Shown piece after piece: positions 52,948-62,723 of a stretch of DNA of 64,000 nt (the stretch's first letter is position 1; every line of letters starts with the position of its first letter). This stretch comes from Methanobacterium sp. UBA44 (GTDB taxonomy: Archaea > Methanobacteriota > Methanobacteria > Methanobacteriales > Methanobacteriaceae). Where the stretch lies: positions 49,040 to 113,039 of the forward strand of contig DACV01000005.1 of assembly GCA_002494885.1 (NCBI GenBank), given 5' to 3'. Position numbers and translations under genes: made by a program. The notes below the pieces were generated by a model. The model did not search any database, had not been told where the DNA came from, and saw only the letters and a program-made list of their open reading frames with translations.

Positions 52948-55778
52948 TTAGCACTGGCTATATTAAAAGATATTCAGCCGATTACAACCGCGAAAGCTGT
53001 CTGGACATTGAATTAACCTTAAAATTCATTCAAGAAACCCAGCCGAAGGAATGGAAAAAATTTGTTCGTGTTTACGGCGATAGCGCAGGATCAAAATTCC
53101 TAATAAGGCTAATCAGCGAAATTGAAAAGAAAGGGACAATCCATATATTAAGAAACGGCTTTAAAGACGTGGGCTGCACATTCAAACTCTTCTATTCAAA
53201 GCCCAACAATAATAAAAACCCTGATCTCTTCCAAAAGTTTGAAAAAAACATTTTCTCTGTTATTGACGAGCTTGAATACGAACAAAAAGACCCCAGCAAC
53301 CGTTTAGACCTTGCAATCTTTATAAACGGCCTTCCAGTCCTTACAGTTGAATTAAAAGACACTTTCTCCCAGGGAGTTGAAAATGCAATTAAACAGTACC
53401 AGAAAGACCGCGACCCAAGGGAAAAGATATTTAAACGCTGTCTGGTGCACTTTGCAATGAGCGATGAAAAGATATTCATGGCCACAAAGCTTGAAGGCGA
53501 TAAAACAAGGTTTTTACCCTTCAACAAGGGTCTCGATAATCCAGTAGTTCAGAACGATTACAAGACATGCTATTTATACAACGACATCCTCCAGATAAAC
53601 AAACTCTCCAGATTGATATCAAATTTCATCTATATTGAAGAAGAGGACAATAAGGAAATCCCAATTTTCCCAAGATACCACCAGCTTGACTGCGTTAATC
53701 GAATTTTAGCAGATACTAATCCTGGAAAGAATTATTTAATCCAGCACAGCGCAGGGAGTGGGAAAACAAAGACCATCGCCTGGCTTGCACATGGCTTAAT
53801 AAACAGGTTCGATGAATCTGATGAACGCCTTTACGACATGGTAATTGTCATCTCGGATAGGAGAGTGATTGATCAACAACTCCAGGACCAGGTTAAAGCC
53901 ATAGAAAAAATAAAGGGCATTGTGGAAGTCATTGAAAAGGATTCAAAGCAGTTAAGCGAAGCTCTTAAAACAGGGAGCAATATTGTTGTTACAACACTCC
54001 AGAAATTCCCTTACATCCTTGAAGAAGTTAAAGGAATGCCTAAAAGGAAATATGCAGTTATAATTGACGAAGCGCACTCCTCACAAACTGGAACGCTTGC
54101 AAGGAAGATGAAACAGGTTTTAAGCACAGGCAGTCTTGAAGAAGCAGAATTACTGGATGACGTGGACGATGAAATAGAAGAAGAACTTTTAAAGGAAGTT
54201 GAATCCTTTAGAAATCTTGAAAATATCAGTTTTTATGCATTTACAGCCACTCCTAAAAATAAAACACTTGAAATGTTTGGAAATGTAGATGAAAGAGGAG
54301 AATATCATCCTTACCATATTTATTCTATGAAACAGGCCATTGAGGAAGGATTTATTCTTAATGTTTTAGAGCACTACCTAACATTCCCCACTTATTTCAA
54401 ATTATTTAAAAAAATTGAGGACGATCCTGAATTTGAAGAAAAAAAGGCTAAAAAGCTTTTGCGAAACTTTGTAGAAAAGCACCCGCATGCAATTAAACTT
54501 AAAACTCAAATAATGGTTGATCACTTCATGAATTCAACTAAAAATAAGATCAAAGGGAAAGCAAGGGCAATGGTGGTTACAAGGTCAAGATTACATGCAG
54601 TTATGTATAAAAGGGCTTTTGATAAGTATATTAGAGAACAGGGTTACCCTATAAAAATTCTTGTGGCTTTTACAGGTACTGTAAACCATGATGAGCAGGA
54701 ATACACTGAAAATTCAATGAACGAACTGCCGGATAAAAAAACAATTGAAAATGCCTTTGAAGAAGACCCCTACAGAATTCTAATTGTGGCTAATAAGTTC
54801 CAGACAGGATTTGATCAACCGCTATTACATACAATGTACGTGGATAAGTCTTTAAACGGGATTACAGCCGTTCAGACACTGAGCAGAGTTAACAGAATTC
54901 ATAAAAATAAGAATGATACTCTGGTCCTTGATTTTGCAAATAAAACTGAAGTCATTCAAAAGGCATTCCAGCCCTATTATGAAGACACTTACCTTCCAGA
55001 AGGTACAGATCCTCACAAGCTCTATGAATTAGAAGAGAAGCTCCTCTATTATGAGGTTTTTGAGCTATCTGATGTAGAGGAATTTATGAAAGCATACATA
55101 AAAGGTGAAAAACAACCAGTACTTCACAATTTACTTCATCCTGTTGTAGAAGATTTTAGAAAACTGAATAAGGAAGATCAGGTTGGATTTAAAAAAGCAT
55201 TGCGCAGATATCAGAGTATTTATTCATTTTTATCTCAGTTGATCCCATTTACAGATATTAACCTTGAAAAAATTTATATTTTCAATAAATTCCTTAATAA
55301 AAAGCTCCCAACAATAAACAATCCTCTTCCATATTCTATTTTAGAAGATGTGGACATGGATTCTTATAAAATAGTGGATAAAGGGGAAAGTGCTATTGGT
55401 CTTGTGGGTGAGGGCGAACTAAAGCCCATTTCAGAAGGTGCAGGAGAATACAGGCCTGATGAAAAATCAAGACTTTCCCAGATAATTGAAGATATGAATG
55501 AAGCATTTGGAACAGAATTCAGCGATGATGACAAGGTCTTTTTAGAGCGTGTAAAAGATAATTTGCTTTCTAATGATGAATTAATTAATAAAATGGAACA
55601 TAATTCCATAGAAAATGTAAAGGCAGTTTTTGATAAGTATTTCAATCAGGAGATGACAGAGCTGCTTAAAAGCAACATGAACTTCTATAAAAGAGTTGTT
55701 GATAACGAAAAATTAAGGGATAAATTGAAAGCAGAGCTGTTTAAACTTTTATATGTGGAATATGGGAAGCAAAGGTAA
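52893..55778 (+). CDS. hsdR: Type I restriction enzyme subunit HsdR with apparent ATC start
   Basis: A 961-residue motor-nuclease subunit. The frame is open well upstream of the first GTG (53169) and codes for typical HsdR N-terminal sequence (EKSFQSDIVNHLVSTGYIKR), yet holds no ATG, GTG or TTG there. ATC at 52893, four bases after GGAAGG-type purine sequence, is the best-placed start. The nuclease core is RLDLAIFINGLPVLTVELKD (PD-ExK); the helicase has GSGKTKTIAWLAHGL, IDEAHSSQTG and FTATPKN; TGFDQP and QTLSRVNR are motor motifs V and VI. It overlaps hsdS by 55 bases if this start is right. Confidence 0.88.
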   Translation: MRSNTSEKSFQSDIVNHLVSTGYIKRYSADYNRESCLDIELTLKFIQETQPKEWKKFVRVYGDSAGSKFLIRLISEIEKKGTIHILRNGFKDVGCTFKLFYSKPNNNKNPDLFQKFEKNIFSVIDELEYEQKDPSNRLDLAIFINGLPVLTVELKDTFSQGVENAIKQYQKDRDPREKIFKRCLVHFAMSDEKIFMATKLEGDKTRFLPFNKGLDNPVVQNDYKTCYLYNDILQINKLSRLISNFIYIEEEDNKEIPIFPRYHQLDCVNRILADTNPGKNYLIQHSAGSGKTKTIAWLAHGLINRFDESDERLYDMVIVISDRRVIDQQLQDQVKAIEKIKGIVEVIEKDSKQLSEALKTGSNIVVTTLQKFPYILEEVKGMPKRKYAVIIDEAHSSQTGTLARKMKQVLSTGSLEEAELLDDVDDEIEEELLKEVESFRNLENISFYAFTATPKNKTLEMFGNVDERGEYHPYHIYSMKQAIEEGFILNVLEHYLTFPTYFKLFKKIEDDPEFEEKKAKKLLRNFVEKHPHAIKLKTQIMVDHFMNSTKNKIKGKARAMVVTRSRLHAVMYKRAFDKYIREQGYPIKILVAFTGTVNHDEQEYTENSMNELPDKKTIENAFEEDPYRILIVANKFQTGFDQPLLHTMYVDKSLNGITAVQTLSRVNRIHKNKNDTLVLDFANKTEVIQKAFQPYYEDTYLPEGTDPHKLYELEEKLLYYEVFELSDVEEFMKAYIKGEKQPVLHNLLHPVVEDFRKLNKEDQVGFKKALRRYQSIYSFLSQLIPFTDINLEKIYIFNKFLNKKLPTINNPLPYSILEDVDMDSYKIVDKGESAIGLVGEGELKPISEGAGEYRPDEKSRLSQIIEDMNEAFGTEFSDDDKVFLERVKDNLLSNDELINKMEHNSIENVKAVFDKYFNQEMTELLKSNMNFYKRVVDNEKLRDKLKAELFKLLYVEYGKQR

Positions 55779-55869
55779 ATATTTTGTATTTTGCATTCCT
55801 CACTTTTAATAAGCTAGAAATAAAAATAATTTATGTTATAAAGTCCTAAATTTTTGAGATGTTAATTTC

Positions 55870-55944
55870 ATGTCTGACATTGAATCAGATATTAAAAGTA
55901 GAAAAGACCAAAAGCGACAACTTATTGTCGCAAGGATTGTTTGA
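55870..55944 (+). pseudogene. Truncated copy of the antitoxin gene start
   Basis: MSDIESDIKSRKDQK resembles the start of the antitoxin at 47939 (MSDIEADIKNIKQQ), and the 30-40 bases before the ATG, including TATAAAG, are also similar. After about 15 codons the frame runs into a hairpin element and stops. No toxin follows. It is the remnant of a second toxin-antitoxin locus at the downstream end of the restriction operon. Confidence 0.6.
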
Positions 55945-56050
55945 TCCATCCTTGAAAAATTGAAAATTTTTCATGCCCGAAAATCTGTCAAAATCTTGAT
56001 TTTGATGCCACAAACACAAAGTGTTGGTTGGCTTTGATTTTCGACGGCTT
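55914..56050. repeat. Hairpin array near two tRNA-Arg genes
   Basis: Perfect hairpins are GCGACAA around CTTA (55914-55931), TGAAAAATT around GAA (near 55952-55973) and TCAAAATC around TT, followed by TGATGCC. The CATGCCCGAAAATC connector after the second hairpin pairs at long range with GATTTTCG near 56037, so the whole may fold into a branched structure. The style matches the arrays at 22218 and 41998. Confidence 0.75.
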
Positions 56051-56068
56051 TTTTTGAAAAAGGTGGAG

Positions 56069-56144
<76 letters not shown>

Positions 56145-56312
56145 ATTGATGATAATTGATTTGTATAATTTATAAGTTTAAGCATTTGGAATTCATAATT
56201 AGAATTGGTTTTAATTTTAAAATAAATAGTTCGCTTTTGGGTTTCTATTGTGAGCAATATTGGCTTATTTTCGAGTACCCTTCATTTTAAGAACGCATAT
56301 TTTATTTGGGTT

Positions 56313-56331
56313 CATCCTTTTTCAAAGGATG
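56313..56331. repeat. Solitary hairpin abutting a tRNA 3' end
   Basis: CATCCTTT and AAAGGATG form a perfect 8-bp stem around TTC, two bases from the 3' end of tRNA-Arg(UCU). It may be another unit of the hairpin family, or serve in 3' processing or termination of the tRNA transcript. Confidence 0.5.
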
Positions 56332-56407
<76 letters not shown>

Positions 56408-56526
56408 TTATGAATTAAAATTGGTAATTAGTAGATTGTCTATTCTGGTATATAAAGCACACTGTTAATACAATTAATAAAAAAAATTGTAAGAAGAATC
56501 TCCTATATTGAGATTCTGGGTTATAT

Positions 56527-57246
56527 TTACATGTAAGCTGGGGATTCGCTTTCTCCCTGCACAGTTTGAGCAAGTTCCTGAAGTCTTGATTCAATTTCCT
56601 CTGCTTCTTTAATAAGAGGTTCTGCATTGACCTGTGTGCCTAACATCTTATTTAAAACATTCATAACTTCAGCAGCTGCTCTTGGATCAGGATAAGGGCT
56701 TAATACTTCTGCAAATAAGCAGGATCCAGGTATGCCTTTCAGCATGCTCCTTGTAAGTAGAGTTCCTGATAGTCCGGCAATGTTTCCAAAGGGTAATATT
56801 GGTAAATCCAGATTTCCAAGTCTTTCCAGGGATTCATCAGAGTTTGCTGCACCTGCAACTCCCTGTGTTTTCTCTCTTACAACTATGCTGTTGAATGTAA
56901 TGATTTCTTTACTGTTGTTCCTTTCCATCCAATCCACTATCGCATTGGTCATGTCAAAGGTGACATTTGGCGGAACAATAAAATCTGAGAGGAACATTAC
57001 TATTCCATCGGTTGCGTATATCCGGAATGGGTGAATTGCCTTCCCTTTATACAATACTGCAAGGGGAGGGAAATATTTGGAGTCAATATATCCTATTTCC
57101 TCCATATTAAGTTCTTCTACGAGAAGCCATCCCAATATATTCCCTATTAAACCTAATTCGGGTGATCCTTCTAATACTATAGCATTTTCAACATCTTTAG
57201 AGACTATTTTACAGCATTCAACTTCTGTCTCAACCATATCAACCAT
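56527..57246 (-). CDS. PAC2 family protein, second copy
   Basis: A 239-residue PAC2-like protein with AIVLEGSPELGLIGNILGWLLVEE at the N-terminus and AGLSGTLLTRSMLKGIPGSCLFAEVLSPYPDPRAA near 165, a pattern shared with the PAC2 protein at 43839. It is more acidic at its C-terminus, and it is encoded directly after the PepSY protein with stop and start codons touching. It may form a heteromer with the other PAC2 protein, as PAC1/PAC2 do, but this is inference. Confidence 0.8.
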   Translation of the reverse strand: MVDMVETEVECCKIVSKDVENAIVLEGSPELGLIGNILGWLLVEELNMEEIGYIDSKYFPPLAVLYKGKAIHPFRIYATDGIVMFLSDFIVPPNVTFDMTNAIVDWMERNNSKEIITFNSIVVREKTQGVAGAANSDESLERLGNLDLPILPFGNIAGLSGTLLTRSMLKGIPGSCLFAEVLSPYPDPRAAAEVMNVLNKMLGTQVNAEPLIKEAEEIESRLQELAQTVQGESESPAYM

Positions 57247-57672
57247 CTACGGTGCACCTCCCGCACCTCCAATTACTTTACCTGTCTGGGCATCTATCCA
57301 GATTTCTCCGGCTTTTTCGCCCTTGTCTATAACTGGAACAACGTAAACTTTTTCTCCATTCATTGTTGTCAATTCTGGAGTACCTGCTTTAGCATCTGGT
57401 TGTTCAATAGAGTTTTGTGCTATTGATTTGGCTTTGGTTGTTGATATTTTCACGTTATCGCCTCCGTCTCCGCTTTGATCACTTGCTGATGTTCCATCTT
57501 GAGCTACTGCCTGGGTTTGCCCAGACTGAGTATTCTGACTTTGGTCAGCTGTGTCTTGTGGATTAGTAAAAGACCATAAGCTTGGAGAATCTGAATTCAT
57601 TTGAACACTCGCCGCCGCAATACCTATAATTAGTACAATAACGACTGAAAGTAGAATCTTTGTATTTACCAT
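57247..57672 (-). CDS. Secreted or anchored PepSY-type protein
   Basis: A 141-residue protein with an N-terminal membrane helix (about 5-22), a Gln/Ser/Asp-rich linker (about 35-75) and a C-terminal PepSY-like domain: ISTTKAKSIAQNSI, then KVYVVPVIDKGEKAGEIWIDAQTGKVIGG. PepSY domains often inhibit or regulate peptidases outside the cell. GAGGTGAG lies before the ATG. The PAC2 gene follows without a gap, so they share a message. Confidence 0.75.
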   Translation of the reverse strand: MVNTKILLSVVIVLIIGIAAASVQMNSDSPSLWSFTNPQDTADQSQNTQSGQTQAVAQDGTSASDQSGDGGDNVKISTTKAKSIAQNSIEQPDAKAGTPELTTMNGEKVYVVPVIDKGEKAGEIWIDAQTGKVIGGAGGAP

Positions 57673-57998
57673 TAGCTCACCTCTTGTTGAATTTTACTGA
57701 TTTTATAAATTGGAGTTATTACTCAAATAACATTTACTAATATAGTTTCTTGGATTATATAGTTTTATGTATCTTTACAAATATGATAAATTTAACGACA
57801 GAATAAAGCATCCAGTTTCCCAATCAGGGAGAATAAGTCATATTTTAAAGACTATTTTTTTTTAATAATTATAAAATTAACTATCTATCATTAATAGTAT
57901 ATACATTTTCCATTTTTTTTTTCAAAGAAAAGCTTATAATATTCTGTTAATAATGAAATAATGATGTTCATTAAATATAAAAACAAGAGGTGATACAT
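57673..57998. other. Divergent intergenic region before the frh operon
   Basis: No gene is seen. For the minus-strand gene a leader of AT-rich sequence is present; for frhA a TATA box lies at 57934-57941. T-rich tracts at 57868-57878 and 57912-57922 are notable. Confidence 0.4.
57934..57941 (+). promoter_or_regulatory. TATA box of the frhADGB operon
   Basis: TTATAATA follows a purine-rich stretch (AAAGAAAAG) that could serve as the TFB-recognition element. The predicted start of transcription is near 57966, with a leader of about 33 bases to the frhA start. Confidence 0.45.
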
Positions 57999-59222
57999 TT
58001 GAGCGAAACTAAAGTAATTTCGCCAACATCACGGCAAGAAGGACACGCAGAATTGGTCATGGAAGTCGATGATGAAGGAATTGTAACTAAGGGGCGATAC
58101 CTAAGTATTACTCCAGTTAGAGGGCTTGAAAAAATCGTTACAGGTAAAGCTCCGGAAACAGCACCAGTAATATGCCAGAGAATTTGTGGAGTATGTCCAA
58201 TACCCCATACTTTAGCCTCCGTAGAAGCTATGGATGATTCTCTAGGAATAGAGCCGCCAAAAGCAGGAAAACAGTTAAGAGAGCTAACTTTGATGGCGCA
58301 CCATGTAAACAGCCATGCAATACATCAGTTTTTAATAGCACCTGACATTGTTCCAGAGGACTTAATGGTAACAGCCATAAATTCAGTCTCTGAGATAAGG
58401 AAAAATGCACAGTATGTGGTTGACATGGTTGCTGGAGAAGGTATCCACCCATCAGATGTAAGGATTGGTGGAATGGCCAGCAACATAAGTGAATTAGCAA
58501 GAAAAAAGCTTTACACAAGATTAAGAGCGCTTCAGCCAAAAGTTGACGAACACGTAGAACTTATTGCAGGCTTAGTTTTAGATGCAGACTTCCCTGCAGG
58601 TTTAGGTGTTCACAACCAGCCAACAATTGCTTCTGATAATCTTTACGGTAACCGCGATTTCTTTGACCTTGACAGATTTACTGAAGTAATGCCTGAAAGC
58701 TGGTACAAAGACCCAGAAATCGGTAAAAAAGCATGTTCAACCATTCCACTGTATGATGGTGTAAACGTGGAAGTAGGTCCAAGAGCAAGAGCAGTACAAT
58801 TCAGAGGATTTAAAGAAAAAGGCGTAGTTGCTCAGCACCTGGCAAGGGCTTTAGAGATGAAATCTGCTCTTTCAAGGGCAATAGCCATACTGGACGAACT
58901 TAACACATCAGCACCTGCTAACGTGGGTAACTTCGATATTAGAGGTACCAGTAAACTTGGAATAGGTGCAATAGAAGGGCCAAGAGGAATGGATGTTCAC
59001 ATGGCTCAGGTAGGAGAAAACGGTAAAACCGAATTCTACAGCGCTTTAGTCCCAACAACATGGAACATACCAACAATGGGACCAGCAACTGAAGGGTTCC
59101 ATCACGAATACGGGCCACACGTAATAAGAGCATACGACCCATGTCTATCCTGTGCAACCCACGTGATCGTAATAGATGACGACGACAGGAACATCTTAAA
59201 AGACGATATGGTCAGATTATAA
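57999..59222 (+). CDS. frhA: Coenzyme F420-reducing hydrogenase alpha subunit FrhA
   Basis: A 407-residue large subunit of the [NiFe] F420-reducing hydrogenase, which reduces F420 with H2 for methanogenesis. The Ni-Fe site cysteines are in QRICGVCPIPHTLASVEA (about 60) and DPCLSCATHV near the C-terminus; the last 12 residues after this are removed by FrhD. No selenocysteine is used, both motifs have Cys. The start is TTG at 57999, four bases after GAGGTGAT; the GTG at 57990 lies inside that site. It opens frhADGB. Confidence 0.97.
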   Translation: MSETKVISPTSRQEGHAELVMEVDDEGIVTKGRYLSITPVRGLEKIVTGKAPETAPVICQRICGVCPIPHTLASVEAMDDSLGIEPPKAGKQLRELTLMAHHVNSHAIHQFLIAPDIVPEDLMVTAINSVSEIRKNAQYVVDMVAGEGIHPSDVRIGGMASNISELARKKLYTRLRALQPKVDEHVELIAGLVLDADFPAGLGVHNQPTIASDNLYGNRDFFDLDRFTEVMPESWYKDPEIGKKACSTIPLYDGVNVEVGPRARAVQFRGFKEKGVVAQHLARALEMKSALSRAIAILDELNTSAPANVGNFDIRGTSKLGIGAIEGPRGMDVHMAQVGENGKTEFYSALVPTTWNIPTMGPATEGFHHEYGPHVIRAYDPCLSCATHVIVIDDDDRNILKDDMVRL

Positions 59223-59232
59223 GGGAATAATA

Positions 59233-59703
59233 ATGCCATACGATGCGGAGATTTTAATAGTTGGCTGCGGAAATGTCCTGTTCGAAGATGATGGATTTGG
59301 ACCAGCAGTTATAACGGCTTTACAGGAATATTTCAAAGATCACGAACTTCCAGAAAATACAATGCTTATTGATGCAGGAACCAGCGCACCACATTTCATA
59401 TTTTCTCTTCCAAATGAATCATGGAAAAAACTCATTGTGGTGGATATAGTTGATTCAGGCGATGAACCTGGAACAGTTCGAAGATTCGAGGTAACAGAGA
59501 TTCCAAGGGGAACTTATACAGATGCTCATTCATGGTCAGTAGAAGAACCTTTGCATGAGCTAAGTAAACAATGCGAAGTTTTCGTAGTTGGATGCCAACC
59601 AGAATCTGTCTCTGCCCCTGATGTGGTAATGGGTCTAACCAAGAGCGTGGAAAACGCTATTCCCAAGGCCATTAAAATAATTTTAAAAGAAATGGGAGAT
59701 TAG
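59233..59703 (+). CDS. frhD: Hydrogenase maturation endopeptidase FrhD
   Basis: A 156-residue HycI/HyaD-type protease that trims the FrhA C-terminus after nickel insertion. The family start is ILIVGCGNVLFEDDGFGPAV (about 6-25), with Glu and Asp as nickel-sensing ligands, and a His near 101 in YTDAHSWSVEE. It lies between frhA and frhG, the standard order in this group, with gaps of ten and three bases. Confidence 0.94.
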   Translation: MPYDAEILIVGCGNVLFEDDGFGPAVITALQEYFKDHELPENTMLIDAGTSAPHFIFSLPNESWKKLIVVDIVDSGDEPGTVRRFEVTEIPRGTYTDAHSWSVEEPLHELSKQCEVFVVGCQPESVSAPDVVMGLTKSVENAIPKAIKIILKEMGD

Positions 59704-59706
59704 CTC

Positions 59707-60516
<810 letters not shown>

Positions 60517-60527
60517 GAGGCTTGAAA

Positions 60528-61412
60528 ATGGTATTAGGAACATATAAAGAAGCACTATCTGCAAGATCAACCGATAAACAGATCCAGAAGATTTCCCAAG
60601 ACGGAGGAATAGTAACAGCCCTTCTATCTTTTGCTCTTGATGAAAAAATTATTGACGGTGCAGTTGTAGCAGGACCTGGAAAAGATATGTGGAAACCAGT
60701 ACCACAGGTTGCAATGACTTCTGATGAAGTTTTAGCAGCAGCAGGTACTAAATACACACTTTCCCCTAATGTATGGACATTAAAGGAAGCTGCAAGGCAA
60801 TACGGTCTTGAAAAAATAGGGACAGTATCTATTCCATGTCAAACCATGGGTATAAGAAAAATGCAGTCATATCCGTTTGGAGTAAGATTTGTTGCAGATA
60901 AAATTGCACTTATTTTAGGTATTTACTGTATGGAAAACTTCCCATTCGAATCCCTGAGAACATTCATCTCAGAGAAAATGGGAGTTAGCCCTGAACTCGT
61001 AGAAAAAATGGATATAGGTAAAGGAAAATTCTGGGTATACACAGCAGATGAAACTTTAAGCATACCACTTAAAGAAACTCACGGATACGAGCAGAATGGA
61101 TGTAACATCTGTCTTGATTACGTTGCTGAATTAGCAGACCTTTCAACAGGTTCTGTAGGTTCACCAGAGGGTTGGTCAACAGTACTCACCAGAACAGATA
61201 ATGGTGACAGTTTATTCAAACAGGCTGTTGAAGCAGGTATAATTGAAACCAAACCAATGGCAGATGTAAAACCAGGTTTAGGTCTTCTCGAAAAACTCTC
61301 AAAAGAGAAAAAAGAGAAAAACCAGAAAACCATTGATAACAGAATAGCAATGGGATTACCTGTCCCATACAAAGCAAGTACAGAAAAAGAAGACCCACTG
61401 GCAAACTACTAA
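60528..61412 (+). CDS. frhB: Coenzyme F420-reducing hydrogenase beta subunit FrhB
   Basis: A 294-residue flavoprotein that binds FAD, one 4Fe-4S cluster and F420, and hands the electrons to F420. Characteristic parts are ISQDGGIVTALLSFALDE, AGTKYTLSPNVW, SIPCQTMGIRKMQSYPFG and GCNICLDYVAELADLSTGSVG. The ATG at 60528 is chosen over the TTG at 60522 because GGAGGCTTG lies before it. It ends the operon and is followed by a terminator hairpin. Confidence 0.96.
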   Translation: MVLGTYKEALSARSTDKQIQKISQDGGIVTALLSFALDEKIIDGAVVAGPGKDMWKPVPQVAMTSDEVLAAAGTKYTLSPNVWTLKEAARQYGLEKIGTVSIPCQTMGIRKMQSYPFGVRFVADKIALILGIYCMENFPFESLRTFISEKMGVSPELVEKMDIGKGKFWVYTADETLSIPLKETHGYEQNGCNICLDYVAELADLSTGSVGSPEGWSTVLTRTDNGDSLFKQAVEAGIIETKPMADVKPGLGLLEKLSKEKKEKNQKTIDNRIAMGLPVPYKASTEKEDPLANY

Positions 61413-61413
61413 A

Positions 61414-61450
61414 TGTAGGAATTTTTTCCTACAAACTTTTTTATTTTTCA
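61414..61450 (+). terminator. Hairpin plus oligo-T terminator of the frh operon
   Basis: TGTAGGAA and TTCCTACA form a perfect 8-bp stem around TTTT at 61414-61433, followed by CTTTTTTATTTTTC. It lies one base after the frhB stop codon and looks like a strong intrinsic terminator for this highly expressed operon. Confidence 0.65.
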
Positions 61451-61507
61451 AAACTTAGATTTCTTTAGAACTTATTATAATGATTATAAAATTCTTTGTT
61501 GGTTAAA

Positions 61508-61891
61508 ATGGATGTAATTACAATTTTAGGGGCAGTGATCCTTGCTTATGGTGGCATGCTGGTAGTTTATTACCGGTCACGTTCAACTGAAAGAAAAGAA
61601 AAAACCTCTGATCTGATGCTAAACGGAATAAAAAGCATGCGCCGTGGTAATTTAGATAAAGCCTTGATTTATTTTAACGGTGCTTATGAATACTGTATGA
61701 AAAATGATAATATGGAGAATAATGTAGAGATTCTCTACTATATAGGCCTTATATATAAGGAAAAAGGGGATATTGAAAACGCAATACAATATTTAAAGGC
61801 TGCAAATGAAATATATTTCCAATTAAATGATACTGAAGGTGCAAAAAAAGTAAAAGCAGCTATAATATCCATAAGGGGCTTAGAAAACTGA
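61508..61891 (+). CDS. Membrane-anchored TPR protein
   Basis: A 127-residue protein with an N-terminal membrane helix (about 3-22) and a basic stretch (YRSRSTERKEK), then three tetratricopeptide repeats: GIKSMRRGNLDKALIYFNGAYEY, ILYYIGLIYKEKGDIENAIQYLKAA and a third, shorter unit. TPRs mediate protein contacts at the inner face of the membrane. The ATG at 61508 is preferred to the TTG at 61496. The next gene begins 19 bases after its stop. Confidence 0.75.
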   Translation: MDVITILGAVILAYGGMLVVYYRSRSTERKEKTSDLMLNGIKSMRRGNLDKALIYFNGAYEYCMKNDNMENNVEILYYIGLIYKEKGDIENAIQYLKAANEIYFQLNDTEGAKKVKAAIISIRGLEN

Positions 61892-61910
61892 ATTGGGTAG
61901 GGGGTTTGAA

Positions 61911-62720
61911 ATGGAATCTTTAAATCTTACTCCCGCGGAATCTTTAATAATTATTTCTCCAGAATCTTCTGGGAATGAAATGATAAGACTTACTTTAATG
62001 GATCTTGTTTTAAGAAGAGTCTTAAATATAATTATTGAAGAGCATGAATCTAAATTCCTAAAAAAACATTATAACACCGCCTTTATAGGTGAAGGAGATT
62101 CATTTAATATTGAACTTAAACCCCATGAAGAAATTTTAACAAATCTTATTTTAGAGCATTATAGGTTAGAAATGAAAAAATTCGCGAAAATAGTGCATAA
62201 CGAGGTTAATTCTGCAGAATATAAAAATAAATGCTTGAGAAATACTTTAGTAGGTAAGGGCTATCTTAAAAAACAGAGAAAAATGCTTCTTTCTTTAATG
62301 CCATATACAAGCTATATATTAACGGATAAAGGAATCAAAGCAAGGGATAAAATTGTTGAATTAATTGATGAAGCCAAATATCTTCATAAATGGGTAAAAG
62401 AGGATTTAGGGAGAGCAAAAGCATATTTGTCAGTTATTGGGACCCATATTCTCCTTTCTAATGTCTATGATCTGGAAGATATTAAAAAATTTAACAAGAT
62501 GTTATCTCAAATTGAACCTGAATCTAAGGTAAGTGATTATTATAGTTATTATCTATATGCTGTTCCTCTGGGCTATCTTGATGAATTTGGAGATTTAAAT
62601 AGTTTTGATTTCCTGGATATGTCTGTTCTGGATAATTTTGATTCATTTGATGATTTTTACAGTGATTTTGATGCAGGAGCAGGTGATATGGGATATGAAG
62701 GCAAGAGAAGAAGTGAATAA
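61911..62720 (+). CDS. Hypothetical protein with acidic aromatic tail
   Basis: A 269-residue protein. The first 60 residues (LTPAESLIIISPESSGNEMI and RLTLMDLVLRRVLNIIIEEH) look like a helical, wHTH-like region; residues about 110-170 are basic and helical. The C-terminus is rich in Asp, Phe and Tyr (NSFDFLDMSVLDNFDSFDDF). No family is recognised. The ATG at 61911 has GGGGGTTTGAA before it. It probably shares a message with the TPR gene upstream. Confidence 0.55.
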   Translation: MESLNLTPAESLIIISPESSGNEMIRLTLMDLVLRRVLNIIIEEHESKFLKKHYNTAFIGEGDSFNIELKPHEEILTNLILEHYRLEMKKFAKIVHNEVNSAEYKNKCLRNTLVGKGYLKKQRKMLLSLMPYTSYILTDKGIKARDKIVELIDEAKYLHKWVKEDLGRAKAYLSVIGTHILLSNVYDLEDIKKFNKMLSQIEPESKVSDYYSYYLYAVPLGYLDEFGDLNSFDFLDMSVLDNFDSFDDFYSDFDAGAGDMGYEGKRRSE

Positions 62721-62723
62721 TAA

